A DNA stretch of 64,000 bases from assembly GCF_004332115.1 (NCBI RefSeq), contig NZ_SJPA01000009.1:1-64000 (forward strand), written 5' to 3'. Every line of letters starts with the position of its first letter. Within the stretch, counting starts at the first letter, position 1. Under the pieces are notes generated by a model. The model had not been told where the DNA came from, ran no database searches, and saw only the letters and a program-made list of their open reading frames with translations. The position numbers were made by a program, and so were the translations under genes. This DNA is from Chlorobium sp. N1. GTDB taxonomy: Bacteria; Bacteroidota; Chlorobiia; Chlorobiales; Chlorobiaceae. Positions 53,772-64,000 of this stretch are shown one piece after another.

Positions 53772-55255
53772 TCCATAAAGAAGACCCCGCATCCATACAG
53801 AGCTACCTTGAGGACACGAGCAACCTGACCACGGGCCGGACCGAGGGGGTGTTCATCCCCGAAACCCCCGAAGAGCTGGCCGGCCTGCTGCGGGAAGCCG
53901 CCGCCCTCAAGCGCCGCTACACCCTCTCGGGCAACGGCACCGGCACGACCGGCGCAAGGATCCCGATGGGAGGCCACGTCATCTCGATGGAGAGGCTCAA
54001 GGCCGTCGGCGAGCCCCGACAGACCGCTCCCGGCCACGCCCTCATGAGAGTCCAGGGAGGAGCGATGCTCGAGGAGGTGCAGAAGAGGGCCGAAGCCGCA
54101 GGGTGGTTCTACCCGCCGGATCCGACCGAAAAGCTCTGCTTCATCGGCAGCACCATCTCGAACAACTCCTCCGGTGCCCGCTCGTTCCGCTACGGGCCCA
54201 CGCGCGAGCATGTCGAATCGATCACAATCGTCCTGCCGCAGGGCGACATCCTCGAGCTCCGCCGCGGAGAACACCCCGCAGGACCGGACGGGACGTTCCG
54301 GCTCGAGCTGCCCCTGGCCGGCACGCTCGAGTTCCGCCTCCCCCGCTACCGGATGCCCGAAACGACCAAGCACAACGCGGGCTACTACAGCCGCGAGGGA
54401 ATGGACCTCCTGGACCTCTTCATCGGCTCCGAAGGCACCCTCGGGGCCATCGTCGAAGCCGAGCTCCGGCTCATTCCCCTGCCGGAGCGGATCATCTCGG
54501 CCATCATCTACTTCCCCGAAGAGGAGGGGCTGCTCGGGTTCACCGAAGCCCTCCGCAAAAAAGAGGGGCGGGCGCGTCCCCGGGCCCTCGAGTACTTCGA
54601 CCCGAACGCGCTCGCATTCCTGCGCCGCCGGCACCCCGACACCCCGGAGGGCACAAAAGGGGCGATCTTCCTCGAACTCGAAACCACGGCCGGGGACGAG
54701 GATGGGGACCTCGAAAGGCTCTTCGCGCTCATCGAGGAGCACGGCGGGCTCGAGGAGGACTCATGGATCGCCCTCGACCGGGAGGAACAGGACAGGATGC
54801 GAGAGTTCCGCCACAGCCTCCCCCTCCAGGTCAACGAATGGCTCAGGACCCAGAAGGAAAGCAAGGTCAGCACCGACATGGCCGTCCCGCCCGCCCGGTT
54901 CCGCGAACTGCTCGAAACCTACCGCAGCGCTTGCGAACGGCTCGGCTTTGTCTATATTATTTTCGGTCATATCGGCGACGCCCACGTGCACCTGAACATC
55001 CTGCCGCGCAACCATGAAGAGTTCGTGGCGGCCAAGGAGCTCTATCTGGAGTTCATAGGAAAGGTGCTCGAACTCGGCGGCACGCTCTCGGCCGAGCACG
55101 GCATCGGCAAGCTCAAGAGCCCGTACCTCGAAGCGATGTACGGCAGGGAGGGGCTCCGTGAGATGGCGGCCCTGAAGCGCGCCCTGGATCCCGCTCTCGT
55201 GCTCAACATCGGGAACATGATCCCGGCCGAATATCTCGAAAACCAGCAACGATAA
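53768..55255 (+). CDS. FAD-linked oxidase of the GlcD/D-lactate dehydrogenase type
   Basis: 495 residues of the FAD-binding type 4 family. The PP-loop FAD region includes [20 protein letters not shown], then [19 protein letters not shown] and the [16 protein letters not shown] block. The C-terminal substrate domain has [14 protein letters not shown] and [15 protein letters not shown]. Relatives oxidise glycolate, D-lactate or D-2-hydroxyglutarate; the substrate is not clear here. It overlaps mrdA by 4 bases and is followed by smpB, so it lies in the operon without an obvious functional link. Confidence 0.88.
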   Translation: MIHKEDPASIQSYLEDTSNLTTGRTEGVFIPETPEELAGLLREAAALKRRYTLSGNGTGTTGARIPMGGHVISMERLKAVGEPRQTAPGHALMRVQGGAMLEEVQKRAEAAGWFYPPDPTEKLCFIGSTISNNSSGARSFRYGPTREHVESITIVLPQGDILELRRGEHPAGPDGTFRLELPLAGTLEFRLPRYRMPETTKHNAGYYSREGMDLLDLFIGSEGTLGAIVEAELRLIPLPERIISAIIYFPEEEGLLGFTEALRKKEGRARPRALEYFDPNALAFLRRRHPDTPEGTKGAIFLELETTAGDEDGDLERLFALIEEHGGLEEDSWIALDREEQDRMREFRHSLPLQVNEWLRTQKESKVSTDMAVPPARFRELLETYRSACERLGFVYIIFGHIGDAHVHLNILPRNHEEFVAAKELYLEFIGKVLELGGTLSAEHGIGKLKSPYLEAMYGREGLREMAALKRALDPALVLNIGNMIPAEYLENQQR

Positions 55256-55263
55256 AGCCGGCA

Positions 55264-55737
55264 GTGGCGAAAAAAGAACAGAAACGTTCATATGCGGAGT
55301 CCATCCAGAACCGGAAGGCCCGCTACGAATACCAGATCCTGGAGACCATCGTCGCCGGCATAGAGCTGCTCGGCAGCGAAGTGAAATCGGTACGCCTCGG
55401 CAAGGCCAGCCTCAACGAGAGCTATGCCGGCATCCGCAACGGCGAGATCTGGCTCGAGAACATGCAGATCACCCCCTACGAGTTCAACCGCCTGGACGAG
55501 CTCGATCCGAGGCGCAGCCGCCGCCTCCTGCTCCACCGCAGGGAGATCGAGCGGCTGAAATCCAAGATCGATGAAAAAGGCCTCACCCTCATCCCCCTGA
55601 AGGCCTTCTTCAGCCCGAAGGGCATCCTCAAGGTGGAGCTCGCGCTCGCCAAGGGCAAGAAGCTCTACGACAAGCGCGAAGCCATCAAGGGCCGGGAGAA
55701 CGAACGGCAGCTCCGCCAGATCCGCAAACAGTACTAG
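55264..55737 (+). CDS. smpB: tmRNA-binding protein SmpB
   Basis: 157 residues from a GTG start. The OB-fold core starts [20 protein letters not shown] and includes [26 protein letters not shown] (part: [14 protein letters not shown]). The basic C-terminal tail ([16 protein letters not shown]) enters the ribosome A-site and mimics an anticodon arm. With tmRNA it rescues stalled ribosomes. The tmRNA gene was not seen in this window. Confidence 0.97.
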   Translation: MAKKEQKRSYAESIQNRKARYEYQILETIVAGIELLGSEVKSVRLGKASLNESYAGIRNGEIWLENMQITPYEFNRLDELDPRRSRRLLLHRREIERLKSKIDEKGLTLIPLKAFFSPKGILKVELALAKGKKLYDKREAIKGRENERQLRQIRKQY

Positions 55738-55763
55738 AACACCCCAGAAAGACACACCGCACC

Positions 55764-56981
55764 ATGGCATTCCCCTCCCTTCAGGAACAGCTCGACGTCA
55801 TCTCCGCCAACACGGTGGAGATCATCAGCCCCGCCGAACTCGAAACGAAGATCAAAGGCAGCATCGAGAGCGCCACCCCGCTCAGGGTGAAGCTCGGCGC
55901 CGACCCCTCACGGCCCGACCTCCACCTCGGCCACTCGGTCGTGCTCCAGAAACTGCGGGAGTTCCAGGACCTCGGCCACGAAGCCATCCTCATCATCGGC
56001 GACTTCACCGCCATGATCGGCGACCCCTCCGGCAAGAGCAGGACGCGGCCGCAGCTCAGCCACGACGAAGCCCGCGAAAACGGCGCGAGCTACTTCGAAC
56101 AGGCCTCGAAGATCCTCGACCCTGAAAAGACGACCATCTGCTACAACGCCGACTGGCTCGGCCGCATGAGCTTCGCCGACGTCATCCGCCTCTCCAGTCA
56201 CTACACCGTCGCCCGCATGCTCGAGCGGGACGACTTCGAACGCCGCTACCGCTCCGGCGAACCGATCTCCATCCACGAATTCCTCTACCCGCTCGCCCAG
56301 GCGATGGACTCCGTCCACCTGAAGAACGACATCGAGCTCGGCGGCACCGACCAGAAGTTCAACCTCCTCGTCGGCCGCGACCTGCAGCGCGAGCACGGCA
56401 TCACGCCGCAGGTCTGCATCACCATGCCGCTGCTCGTCGGCACCGCCGGGGAGGACAAGATGTCCAAGTCGCTCGGCAACGCCGTCTGCTTCAACGACCC
56501 CGCACCCGACATGTACGGCCGGGTGCTCTCCATTCCCGACACCCTCATCGAGAACTGGAGCCGGCTGCTCCTGCCGCATGAGAGCGAAGGGCGCCGCAGG
56601 ATCCTCGAAGGGTGGGAACGCGATCCCCGTACCGCCAAGCGCACGCTCGCCCGCGAGATCGTCGCCCGCTACTGGTCGGCGGACGAGGCCGAAGCGGCCG
56701 AAGCGCACTTCGACCGGCTCTTCGTCCACAAGAAGGCCCCGGACGAGATCGAGCTCACCCGTTTCGACGAGCGCGAGCTTCCGCTCGTCGACCTGCTCGC
56801 CGCGCTCGGAGCCGCCTCGTCGAAGAACGAGGCACGGCGTCTGATCCAGCAGAAAGCGGTCTCGATCGACGAAGAGCGCATCGAAGACATCAAGGCGGTG
56901 GTCGCCCTCACCGCGGAGCCCAAAACCCTGAAAGCCGGCAAGCGGAAATTCTACAGGATCGCAGGAGGGGGCGAAGGATAA
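55764..56981 (+). CDS. tyrS: Tyrosyl-tRNA synthetase TyrS
   Basis: 405 residues, class I, of the TyrRS subgroup with a C-terminal S4 RNA-binding domain (about 340-400: [20 protein letters not shown]). The active-site signatures are HLGHS (near residue 53) and KMSKS (near 233). Substrate residues include [14 protein letters not shown]. It charges tRNA-Tyr. Confidence 0.96.
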   Translation: MAFPSLQEQLDVISANTVEIISPAELETKIKGSIESATPLRVKLGADPSRPDLHLGHSVVLQKLREFQDLGHEAILIIGDFTAMIGDPSGKSRTRPQLSHDEARENGASYFEQASKILDPEKTTICYNADWLGRMSFADVIRLSSHYTVARMLERDDFERRYRSGEPISIHEFLYPLAQAMDSVHLKNDIELGGTDQKFNLLVGRDLQREHGITPQVCITMPLLVGTAGEDKMSKSLGNAVCFNDPAPDMYGRVLSIPDTLIENWSRLLLPHESEGRRRILEGWERDPRTAKRTLAREIVARYWSADEAEAAEAHFDRLFVHKKAPDEIELTRFDERELPLVDLLAALGAASSKNEARRLIQQKAVSIDEERIEDIKAVVALTAEPKTLKAGKRKFYRIAGGGEG

Positions 56982-57009
56982 GCCGGAAGGAGGTACTCAA
57001 AAAAAATCG

Positions 57010-57038
57010 TTTCGAATGCCGTACCTTTTTCCTATAAT
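57010..57038 (+). promoter_or_regulatory. Promoter of the pyruvoyl arginine decarboxylase gene
   Basis: A perfect TATAAT (57033-57038) lies about 55 bases before the start. The -35 at the right distance is poor (TTTCGA, 57010-57015, 17-base spacer). Confidence 0.5.
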
Positions 57039-57093
57039 TGCTCAATTTCGGTAGCGTCACAATTTCCGCAACAATTTAATCGGAGGAACCGCA

Positions 57094-57639
57094 TTGTCAT
57101 TCGTACCGACGAAAGTCTTCTTCACCAAGGGCGTAGGAAGACACAAGGAGTATCTCTCCTCGTTCGAGCTGGCGCTGAGGGATGCCAAGATCGAAAAATG
57201 CAACCTGGTTACCGTTTCGAGCATCTTTCCTCCCAAATGCGAACGGATCAGCGTTGAAGAGGGTGTGAAACTGCTCACCCCCGGCCAGATCACCTTCGCG
57301 GTGATGGCCCGCAACTCCACCAACGAGAACAGCCGGCTCATCGCCTCCTCGATCGGCGTGGCCATCCCGGCCGACGACAACCAGTACGGCTACCTCTCCG
57401 AGCACCATCCCTTCGGTGAGGATGCCGAGACTTCCGGCGAATACGCCGAAGATCTCGCGGCGACCATGCTGGCGACCACCCTCGGCATCGAATTCGATCC
57501 CAACAAGGACTGGGACGAACGCGAGGGCATCTACAAGATGAGCGGCAAGATCATCAACTCCTACAACATCACCGAATCCGCCGAAGGCCAGAACGGCCTC
57601 TGGACGACGGTAATCTCCTGCGCGGTCCTGCTCCCGTAA
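57094..57639 (+). CDS. Pyruvoyl-dependent arginine decarboxylase
   Basis: 181 residues from a TTG start chosen because CGGAGGAACC gives a strong ribosome-binding site at the right distance. The self-cleavage site is VSSIFPP: chain breaks between Ser42 and Ser43, and Ser43 becomes the pyruvoyl group. It decarboxylates arginine to agmatine, a polyamine precursor. The family is known from archaea and some bacteria, Chlorobi included. It is monocistronic, with its own promoter and a following hairpin. Confidence 0.92.
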   Translation: MSFVPTKVFFTKGVGRHKEYLSSFELALRDAKIEKCNLVTVSSIFPPKCERISVEEGVKLLTPGQITFAVMARNSTNENSRLIASSIGVAIPADDNQYGYLSEHHPFGEDAETSGEYAEDLAATMLATTLGIEFDPNKDWDEREGIYKMSGKIINSYNITESAEGQNGLWTTVISCAVLLP

Positions 57640-57676
57640 CCATACGGCCGGGAAACGTCCGCCAGAGAACAGGACA

Positions 57677-57717
57677 GCGGCACCTCCGCCCGCCAGAAAG
57701 GCCGGCGGGGGTGCCGC
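57677..57717 (+). terminator. Hairpin after the arginine decarboxylase gene
   Basis: GCGGCACC (57677-57684) pairs with GGTGCCGC (57710-57717), with a further inner pairing of CCGCC with GGCGGG. Only a short T-rich stretch (CTGCTTTC) follows. Likely a terminator. Confidence 0.65.
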
Positions 57718-57746
57718 ACTGCTTTCAACCCTACACAGAGACGCCG

Positions 57747-58394
57747 ATGCCCCTTTTCGAATCCCTGCAGCATATCGGATCCCTCGACGAGCTCGTCCTC
57801 CGGGGCGGCTACCTCCTGCTCTTCCTGCTCGTCTTCGCAGAAACGGGACTCTTTGCGGGATTCTTCCTGCCCGGCGACTCGCTGCTCATCACCGCGGGGC
57901 TCATCGCCGCATCAGGCCGCCTCGATCTCCTGTCCGTCATGGCGACGCTCGTATCGGGAGCAGTCCTCGGCGACCTCACCGGCTGGCTCATCGGCCGGCA
58001 TATCGGGCGCCGCCTCTTCCTGAAAAGCGACTCGCGTTTCTTCCACCGCGAGCACCTCGAAAAGACCGAAACCTTCTACCGCCGGCACGGCCCCAAAGCC
58101 GTCTTCCTCGCCCGCTTCATTCCGATCGTGCGCAGCTTCGCCGCCACCCTCGCCGGGGTCACCGGCATGCCGGCCTCCCGGCTGCTCTTCTTCAGCATGG
58201 CCGGCAGCACCGTCTGGGTGGGGTTCTTCACCCTCGTCGGCTACAGCCTGGCCAGCCTCTTCCCGGAGCTGGTCGCATGGATCCATGCCGTCATCGCCGT
58301 CGGCATCGTCCTGATCATCCTGAGCGCCCTGCGCCACCTGGTGCCGGCAGGGAGAGGCCCGAGCAAGAAGCCCGAAGCGGAAAACACACCATGA
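57747..58394 (+). CDS. DedA-family membrane protein
   Basis: 215 residues. The DedA/SNARE-associated fold shows the [19 protein letters not shown] motif near residue 30 and [17 protein letters not shown] followed by [19 protein letters not shown]. Several transmembrane helices. DedA proteins act as undecaprenyl-phosphate or phospholipid flippases that recycle the lipid carrier, and keep the Asp and Arg residues of the active site (GDS; RF.P..R). It begins after the terminator; nadB follows in the same direction, 91 bases on. Confidence 0.92.
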   Translation: MPLFESLQHIGSLDELVLRGGYLLLFLLVFAETGLFAGFFLPGDSLLITAGLIAASGRLDLLSVMATLVSGAVLGDLTGWLIGRHIGRRLFLKSDSRFFHREHLEKTETFYRRHGPKAVFLARFIPIVRSFAATLAGVTGMPASRLLFFSMAGSTVWVGFFTLVGYSLASLFPELVAWIHAVIAVGIVLIILSALRHLVPAGRGPSKKPEAENTP

Positions 58395-58485
58395 AGAAAA
58401 GAATGCCGCAGGGAAAAATGCCCGCGGCATGGTATTTTGCGCTAAACCACCGCACCTGGAACAGCAACCCGGCACACACACACCC

Positions 58486-60081
58486 ATGACCGAAGAGATC
58501 AAGACGGACGTCCTCGTGATAGGCAGCGGCATCGGCGGCCTCTATTTCGCCATCCATATGGCCGACCATGCACGGGTCACCATCATTACCAAGAAGGAGA
58601 GCTCGACCTCCAACACCAACTGGGCACAGGGCGGTATCGCGGCGACCATCGACCACAACGACAGCGCAGAGCTGCACATCGCCGACACGCTCGACGCCGG
58701 CGCCGGGCTCTGCAACCGCCGGATGGTGGCGACCATGGTCGAGGAGGGCCCGCAGCACATCAGGCGGCTCATCGACCTCGGCGTGCAGTTCACCACCTCC
58801 GCCGACCGCCACCTCGACCTCGGCAAGGAGGGCGGCCATTCGCGCAGCCGCATCGTGCACGCCCGCGACCTCACCGGCCGCGAAGTCGAAACGGCGCTCC
58901 TCGAACGCGCCGGAAGCCACCCGAACATCACGCTGCTCGAGCACCACTTCGCCATCGAGCTCATCACCGAGCACCATCTCGGAATCAAGACCAACGACAT
59001 CACCTGTTACGGCGCCTACGTGCTCGATTCCCTGCAGGACAGGCCGAAGAAGATCCTGGCCAGGATCACCATGGTGGCTTCAGGAGGGCTCGGCCACGTC
59101 TACCCGCACACCACCAACCCCGACATCGCCACCGGGGACGGGATCGCGATGGCCTACCGCGCCGGAGCGGAGATCGCCAACATGGAGTTCATCCAGTTCC
59201 ACCCCACCTCGCTCTACCACCCGAAGGCCAAGTCGTTCCTCATCTCCGAGGCGGTCAGGGGGTTCGGCGGCATCCTGCGGCTGAAGGACGGCGAAGCCTT
59301 CATGCACAAATACGACCGGCGCGAGAACCTCGCCCCCCGCGACATCGTGGCCCGCGCCATCGACTCCGAGATCAAGAAAAGCGGCGAGGAGTGCGTCTTC
59401 CTCGACGTCACCCATATCGACGCGGCAAAGACCATCGAGCACTTCCCGAACATCTACGAGACCTGCCTCGAGTACGGCATCGACATGACGAAGGAGATGA
59501 TCCCGGTGGTGCCGGCGGCGCACTACTCCTGCGGCGGCATCCTCACCGACGACCGGGGACACACGACCATAAACCGCCTCTACGCCTGCGGCGAGACCAG
59601 CTGCACCGGGGTGCACGGAGCCAACCGCCTGGCCAGCAACTCCCTGCTCGAGGCGCTCGTCTTCGCATGGCGCTCCTTCGAGCAGATCCAGAAGGAGCTG
59701 CACCACATCCAGAACAGCGTCGACTTCCCCGACTGGGACGACAGCGGCACCGCGAACCCCGAGGAGTGGATCCTCGTCTCGCACAACAAGCGGGAGGCGC
59801 AGCAGGTGATGAACGACTACGTCGGCATCGTACGCAGCGACCTGCGCCTGCAGCGCGCCAAGCGCCGCATCGACTTCCTCAAGGAGGAGACCGAGTCCTA
59901 CTACAAGAAGACCCGCATCACCACCCAGACGCTCGAGTTGCGCAACATCATCAAGGTGGCGAGCCTCATCATCGAAGGGGCGATGAAGCGCAGGGAGTCG
60001 CGCGGCCTGCACTACACGACCGACTACCCCCAAACCGACGACCGGCACTTCCACATGGACACCGTCCTGCGATCGTTCTGA
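58486..60081 (+). CDS. nadB: L-aspartate oxidase NadB
   Basis: 531 residues. N-terminal FAD motif [18 protein letters not shown], then [29 protein letters not shown] and [10 protein letters not shown] near residue 348; later [17 protein letters not shown]. It oxidises L-aspartate to iminoaspartate for NadA. As the organism is anaerobic, fumarate or another acceptor probably replaces oxygen. The ATG at 58486 was preferred; the frame is open for 19 more codons upstream without family similarity. Confidence 0.95.
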   Translation: MTEEIKTDVLVIGSGIGGLYFAIHMADHARVTIITKKESSTSNTNWAQGGIAATIDHNDSAELHIADTLDAGAGLCNRRMVATMVEEGPQHIRRLIDLGVQFTTSADRHLDLGKEGGHSRSRIVHARDLTGREVETALLERAGSHPNITLLEHHFAIELITEHHLGIKTNDITCYGAYVLDSLQDRPKKILARITMVASGGLGHVYPHTTNPDIATGDGIAMAYRAGAEIANMEFIQFHPTSLYHPKAKSFLISEAVRGFGGILRLKDGEAFMHKYDRRENLAPRDIVARAIDSEIKKSGEECVFLDVTHIDAAKTIEHFPNIYETCLEYGIDMTKEMIPVVPAAHYSCGGILTDDRGHTTINRLYACGETSCTGVHGANRLASNSLLEALVFAWRSFEQIQKELHHIQNSVDFPDWDDSGTANPEEWILVSHNKREAQQVMNDYVGIVRSDLRLQRAKRRIDFLKEETESYYKKTRITTQTLELRNIIKVASLIIEGAMKRRESRGLHYTTDYPQTDDRHFHMDTVLRSF

Positions 60082-60214
60082 AGAACGCTGCAGAGCAAGG
60101 GCCCTAAAAGCCGGAGAGGGCGAAGGCGGAACGGAACGGAAAAGAAGAAAGGCGCAGAAGCGGGAGAAAAGAGAAGAACAGAACGGGACCGGCAGGAACG
60201 GCAGAAGGAAAAGA

Positions 60215-60241
60215 GAGGGGGAGGCCGCCGGCCTCCCCCTC
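60215..60241. terminator. Bidirectional terminator between nadB and nadE
   Basis: GAGGGGGAGGCC (60215-60226) is a perfect complement of GGCCTCCCCCTC (60230-60241), loop GCC. It lies between the convergent nadB and nadE genes, six bases from the nadE stop. The 130 bases before it are purine-rich with no gene. Confidence 0.8.
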
Positions 60242-60247
60242 CTGTTT

Positions 60248-61081
60248 CTAGCGAACCGCCTGCCAGTCGCGGGCGTAGCGGAAGTCGATGCCGGGCGTGC
60301 GGGCGGACACCTTCGCAATCACCGGCATCATCCGCTTGTACTGGTTGCGCACCACCATCCGGCGCACCCGCTCGTAGAACCCTTCGTCGATGCCCTCGCG
60401 GAGGACGTCCCGGCGGTCCATGCGCAGCTCCAGCATCATGTAGAGCAGGAGGTCGACGTCGCCGTAGGAGAAGCCGAGGTCACTTTCGTCGCTCTGCCCC
60501 TCCCAGAGGTCGGCCGAGGGGGCCTTGTCGATGATGGCGGCGGGGATGCCGAGATGGCGGGCAAGTCCACGGACCTGGGTCTTGTAGAGGTCGCCGAGCG
60601 GGTTGACGGCCGAAGCCATGTCGCCGAACATGGTGCCGTAGCCGAGCAGCAGCTCCGTCTTGTTGCTTGTGCCGACCACCAGGCTGCCGTCCCGGGCGGA
60701 GACGTCGTAGAGCAGGACCATGCGGGTGCGCGCCATGATGTTGCCGCGGCGCAGCCGCTCCCCCTCCGGGACGTCGGCGAAAAAGGCGTCGGCCATCGGC
60801 GTGACTGCGCGCTCTTCGGAACGGATGGCGAGCCGCTCGACCATGAGGTCGGCATGTTCCAGGCTCTCGCGGCTGCTCAGGCTGTAGGGCATCTTCAGGG
60901 CAAGCACGTTCTCCGCGCCGAGGGCGCGCACGGCAAGCTCCGCCACGACAGCCGAGTCGATCCCCCCGGAGAGTCCGAGCACGGCGGAGGAGAAACCGAA
61001 CTTGCCGATTTCGTTCCGGAGGAAGGCCGTCAGGATCTTTTCGAGAAGGCCGTAGTTGAGATCGAGGTCCTGGACCTGCAT
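60248..61081 (-). CDS. nadE: NAD synthetase NadE, glutaminase-less type
   Basis: 277 residues of the ammonia-dependent type. P-loop [15 protein letters not shown] near residue 38; the deamido-NAD binding part has [18 protein letters not shown] and [16 protein letters not shown]. It makes NAD from nicotinic acid adenine dinucleotide. The absence of a glutaminase domain means ammonia is used directly. With nadA and nadB it gives three NAD genes in this window, in separate units. The Yip1-family gene lies 12 bases upstream. Confidence 0.96.
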   Translation of the reverse strand: MQVQDLDLNYGLLEKILTAFLRNEIGKFGFSSAVLGLSGGIDSAVVAELAVRALGAENVLALKMPYSLSSRESLEHADLMVERLAIRSEERAVTPMADAFFADVPEGERLRRGNIMARTRMVLLYDVSARDGSLVVGTSNKTELLLGYGTMFGDMASAVNPLGDLYKTQVRGLARHLGIPAAIIDKAPSADLWEGQSDESDLGFSYGDVDLLLYMMLELRMDRRDVLREGIDEGFYERVRRMVVRNQYKRMMPVIAKVSARTPGIDFRYARDWQAVR

Positions 61082-61093
61082 GGAGGGAGGGCG

Positions 61094-61642
61094 TTAGAGG
61101 TTGAAGAGCCGGACGAGCGCCGTGGAGAGGACGTAGACCGAAGCCTGCAAGAGGCCGGTGACGAGTGCGGCTGCCTTGACCGGCCGGCCCGAAAGAGCAA
61201 AGAGCGAACCGAAGCCCGCCGTGGAGATGAGCAGCATGTGGCCGAGCGCCAGCAGGGCGAAAAGCCAGCTCCAGCTGCCGGTGAAGTAGAAGAGCTCGAA
61301 AAGCCAGATCGGGGTGAGGGCGTAGGAGAGCACCGTCACCACTCCGCCCTCCATCTCGGCGGCACGCTCGCCGAAAAGAAGCCTGGCCGTCACGGCCGAG
61401 AGGAGGTAGAATGCCGAAACGTCGAGGATGAAGGAGAGGATGGAGAACAGCATGGCCGTGCGCGGCACGCCGATGAGCGGAAACTTCAGGAGCTGCACCA
61501 TGGCGATGACCGGCACGGCGTAGCCCCGCTGCAGGTCGAGCCCCTCGGGCCACCGGCCCTGCTGCAGCTCCGCCCAGAACCTCCGGTAGCGGAACATCAC
61601 GGCGACCATTGCGCCGAAGATCCCTTTCACACCTGATTCCAT
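61094..61642 (-). CDS. Yip1-family membrane protein
   Basis: 182 residues with five hydrophobic segments, beginning about residue 40 (AVPVIAMVQLLKFPLIG). The pattern and the central VTVLSYALTPIWLFELF fit the Yip1 family. Function in bacteria is unknown. It lies between envC and nadE on the same strand with short gaps on both sides. Confidence 0.7.
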   Translation of the reverse strand: MESGVKGIFGAMVAVMFRYRRFWAELQQGRWPEGLDLQRGYAVPVIAMVQLLKFPLIGVPRTAMLFSILSFILDVSAFYLLSAVTARLLFGERAAEMEGGVVTVLSYALTPIWLFELFYFTGSWSWLFALLALGHMLLISTAGFGSLFALSGRPVKAAALVTGLLQASVYVLSTALVRLFNL

Positions 61643-61646
61643 ACGC

Positions 61647-62978
61647 CTACCTGAGCCATTTTTCCGGATTCTGCTTCACGCCGGCCTTCCAGATCTCGAA
61701 ATGGACGACAGAGCCGCCGTCGGGGTTTTTGCCCGACAGGCCGATCAGCTGCTGCGAACGGATGAGGTCGTTTTTGGCCACGCGGAGCTCGCCGAGGTTG
61801 GCGTAGACCGTCAGGTAGGAGTTCGGGTGGCGGATGATGACGATGTTGCCGAAGGTCGGCATGAAGGCGATCTGGGCCACCTTGCCGCCGGAAACGGCCT
61901 TCACCTGCGATCCCGCCGCAACGGCGATGTCGATGCCGTTGTTGGTCGTCACGATCTTCAGCTCCTGGTCGGTCACCGAACCGAACCGCTGCGCGACCCG
62001 CCCGTTCGATACCGGCCAGGGCAGCTGGCCCAGGGCCTTGTCGAAGTCGGCCGATATCCGAAGCAGTTCCGGCGAGTCCGGGGGCGTCGGCACGCGGCGG
62101 CCTCCGGAGGGAGAAGGTGCGCTCTTTGAGGCGGCGCGGCGGCGGGCCGCCTCGGCCTCGATGGCCCGCTGCTCGGCCTTGATGAGCGCCTCGATCCGGC
62201 CCTGCAGCTGCCGCCGCTTGCGCCTGGCGGCCAGGACCTTGGCCGTATAGGCGGCCCGATTTTTCTTGATCTTCTCGAGCGCAGCCTCTTTCTCGGTTTT
62301 GCTGGCGGCATAGTTCTTCAGCTGCCGCTCCTGGTCCCTGACGGTCTCCGCCTTTGCCCGGTAGCTGCGCTCAAGGTCGGCCTGGTTGCGACGGAGCGTT
62401 TCGGCGGTGTTCTGGAGGGTGTCGGCGTGGCCGTGGACGGCGCGGGCAAAAAAGCTCATGTAGTGGGCCCTGACGATGGCCTCGTTGACCGATGGGGCCG
62501 AGAAGACGCGCTGGCGCTCCCGGTCGGCGCCATGCTTGTAGACGGCGACGGCCGTCCGCGCGAAGTCCTGGGAGAGCGTGCCGTACGCCTGGCGGTTCTC
62601 CCTGAGCTGCCCCTGCAGGCGGTCGATGTCGCGGTCGAGCACCGTCAGGTAGCGCTGGTTCTCGCCGATCAGCCGGCCGAGGGTCGCGATCTTCTGCTGG
62701 AGGGCCTTCAGGCGGCGCAGCGAGCTTGTCTCCTGGCGCTTGGTGGCGTTGAGCTTCTTCTGGTAGAGGTCGAGCTCCTTTTTCAGCTTGCCGAGCGTTC
62801 GCTCGACCTCGAGCCGCTCCTGCTTGATCCTGGAGAGCTCGCCCGTCGTGGCCGAGCCGGCCGTACCGGGCAGGGCGGCATGCAGCAGGAACAGGGCCAG
62901 GAAAAGCACGAGCGGCCGGGCGGCATGGAACAGGAACCGAGAAGGGCGTATGGGGCCCTTGGTGGAAGAGTGGATCAC
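61647..62978 (-). CDS. envC: EnvC-like murein hydrolase activator with degenerate LytM domain
   Basis: 443 residues. Signal peptide to about residue 42, then two long coiled-coils (about 45-135 and 190-280), as in EnvC. The C-terminal M23/LytM domain (about 325-443) lacks catalytic residues: the first zinc motif reads NNGID instead of HxxxD, and the later His is Asn in VYANLGEL, while VHFEI keeps one. It therefore probably activates amidases rather than cutting peptidoglycan itself. FtsE at 42575 is a plausible partner system. Confidence 0.88.
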   Translation of the reverse strand: MIHSSTKGPIRPSRFLFHAARPLVLFLALFLLHAALPGTAGSATTGELSRIKQERLEVERTLGKLKKELDLYQKKLNATKRQETSSLRRLKALQQKIATLGRLIGENQRYLTVLDRDIDRLQGQLRENRQAYGTLSQDFARTAVAVYKHGADRERQRVFSAPSVNEAIVRAHYMSFFARAVHGHADTLQNTAETLRRNQADLERSYRAKAETVRDQERQLKNYAASKTEKEAALEKIKKNRAAYTAKVLAARRKRRQLQGRIEALIKAEQRAIEAEAARRRAASKSAPSPSGGRRVPTPPDSPELLRISADFDKALGQLPWPVSNGRVAQRFGSVTDQELKIVTTNNGIDIAVAAGSQVKAVSGGKVAQIAFMPTFGNIVIIRHPNSYLTVYANLGELRVAKNDLIRSQQLIGLSGKNPDGGSVVHFEIWKAGVKQNPEKWLR

Positions 62979-63168
62979 GTGTCGGAAAATGGTTTGCTCT
63001 CGTCCGGCGCCCGCTGGAGCCGCGCGCCGGCGCGGAATGTTTCAAGGTACAGCATTAATCCTTTTCTTCGCAAACGGGCGGGGTAAAAAATTAATTTGTT
63101 TTTCTGCGGGCTAAAGCATTAACTATCGCTTTTTCCCGGCTCGCAAGAGACATACAACAAGGCACCGA

Positions 63169-64000
63169 ATGGACAAGCTCGTCATCACGGGGGGCAAAAG
63201 GATAGAGGGCGAAATCACGGCCGCGGGTTCGAAGAACTCCTCGCTGCCGATCATCGCCGCGACGCTGCTCTCCGGCAGCGGCACCTTCAGGCTGCACCGC
63301 ATCCCCGACCTCAAGGACATCGCCACCTTCCGCCAGCTCCTCGGCCATCTCGGCGCCGAAACGGCGTTCGAAGACAACACCCTCACGGTTTCGACCGCCC
63401 GGGTCGAAAGCGTCCTTGCGCCCTACGAACTCGTCAAGAAGATGCGGGCCTCGATCTACGTGCTCGGCCCCCTGCTCGCCCGGTTCGGCCACGCAAGGGT
63501 CTCGCTGCCCGGCGGCTGCGCCTTCGGACCCCGCCCGATCGACCTGCACCTCATGGCTATGGAGAAGCTCGGTGCGAAAATCACCATCGAGACCGGCTTC
63601 ATCGACGCCGTGGCAGAACACGGCCGCCTCCGGGGAGCCGAGATCGACTTCCCCGTCACCTCGGTCGGTGCCACCGGCAACGTGCTCATGGCCGCGGTGC
63701 TGGCCGAAGGCACCACGACGATCACCAATGCGGCTGCCGAGCCCGAAATCGAGGCCCTCTGCCAGTTCCTCAGGGCGATGGGCGCCGAAATCGAGGGCGT
63801 CGGCACCACCACGCTCACCATCCGGGGCAGGGAGTCGCTCCGCCACGTCGAGTTCGAGAACATCTTCGACCGCATCGAGGCCGGCACCATCCTGGCTGCG
63901 GCGGCCATCACCGGCGGCTCCGTCACCATCCGGGGCGTCATCGCCTCCCACATGGAGGCCGTCCTCCGGAAATTCGCCGAGGCCGGCTGCCGGGTGGACA
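63169..64000 (+). CDS. murA: UDP-N-acetylglucosamine enolpyruvyl transferase MurA (5' part)
   Basis: The frame is open from ATG 63169 to the window edge, 277 codons of about 420. It opens [20 protein letters not shown]; Lys22-Asn23 match the catalytic pair. Cys117 ([16 protein letters not shown]) is the residue that reacts with fosfomycin in E. coli. [13 protein letters not shown] lies near residue 228. It catalyses the first committed step of peptidoglycan synthesis. It is divergent from envC across 190 bases that carry the promoters. Confidence 0.97.
   Translation, partial: MDKLVITGGKRIEGEITAAGSKNSSLPIIAATLLSGSGTFRLHRIPDLKDIATFRQLLGHLGAETAFEDNTLTVSTARVESVLAPYELVKKMRASIYVLGPLLARFGHARVSLPGGCAFGPRPIDLHLMAMEKLGAKITIETGFIDAVAEHGRLRGAEIDFPVTSVGATGNVLMAAVLAEGTTTITNAAAEPEIEALCQFLRAMGAEIEGVGTTTLTIRGRESLRHVEFENIFDRIEAGTILAAAAITGGSVTIRGVIASHMEAVLRKFAEAGCRVD

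Overview
The window reads as chromosomal DNA of a green sulfur bacterium (Chlorobiaceae, high-GC Chlorobium/Chlorobaculum type). This is inferred from gene content: a close relative of the Chlorobium sepiapterin reductase that makes L-threo-tetrahydrobiopterin, a fused phytol kinase/phytyl-phosphate kinase, a DUF4293 membrane protein of the Bacteroidetes/Chlorobi lineage, a citramalate route to isoleucine, and oxygen-defence genes typical of a strict anaerobe. Codon use is uniformly GC-rich except for the first ~260 bases, which are AT-rich and belong to an insertion sequence.

Layout. 1-264: the 3' end of an IS4-type (DUF4372-like) element inserted in feoB, of which only the G domain remains (262-918). 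Behind it lie feoA, a second FeoA-domain gene with a Gly/Arg-rich insert, and an LbtU-type porin, probably one iron-uptake operon. 2926-3831: a RodZ-like membrane HTH protein carrying DUF2914. 3841-9292 (minus): a complete Tol-Pal locus (tolQ-tolR-tolA-tolB-pal-pal-cpoB) with two pal genes, each followed by a GC-rich hairpin. 9385-10965: the VTE5-VTE6-like fusion. 11165-22690 (plus): a nine-gene branched-chain amino acid operon, ilvD-ilvB-ilvN-ilvC-leuB-leuA-leuC-leuD-cimA, behind a ~310-nt leader with a candidate Ile/Val-rich leader peptide and two mutually exclusive RNA pairings. 22.8-26.6 kb: radC, a cold-shock protein, sepiapterin reductase, yqeY and serS. 26.6-29.2 kb (minus): metY-metX behind a clear SAM-I riboswitch. 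29.3-31.7 kb: rsmB, a Xer recombinase and tRNA-Lys(TTT). 31.7-35.4 kb (minus): an RNA-metabolism group (DEAD-box helicase, beta-CASP hydrolase, DUF2721). 35.7-38.3 kb: waaA and, convergent and overlapping it, a LuxR-type regulator with an unfamiliar N-terminal domain. 38.4-40.8 kb: an oxidative-stress island (PerR-like regulator, rubrerythrin, thioferritin-like ferritin, peroxiredoxin). 41.1-43.3 kb: DUF4293 gene, pdxA, ftsE. 43.4-47.9 kb (minus): B12-dependent ribonucleotide reductase nrdJ with a 370-residue LAGLIDADG intein placed directly before the catalytic cysteine. 48.2-50.3 kb (minus): S1/P1-like nuclease, nadA, a divergent GroES-like gene. 50.4-57.0 kb (plus): mreC-mreD-mrdA, a FAD-linked oxidase, smpB, tyrS. 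57.1-60.1 kb: pyruvoyl-dependent arginine decarboxylase, a DedA protein and nadB. 60.2-63.0 kb (minus): nadE, a Yip1-family protein, EnvC-like factor. 63169-end: the start of murA.

Together this is mostly core chromosome: amino-acid, NAD and nucleotide synthesis plus envelope construction (Tol-Pal, Mre/PBP2, EnvC, MurA, WaaA). Mobile DNA is limited to the IS element and the intein. The most promising less-described items are the ilv leader RNA, the FeoA protein with its disordered insert, the N-terminal domain of the LuxR-type regulator, and the position of the nrdJ intein. No CRISPR array, prophage or defence island was seen.
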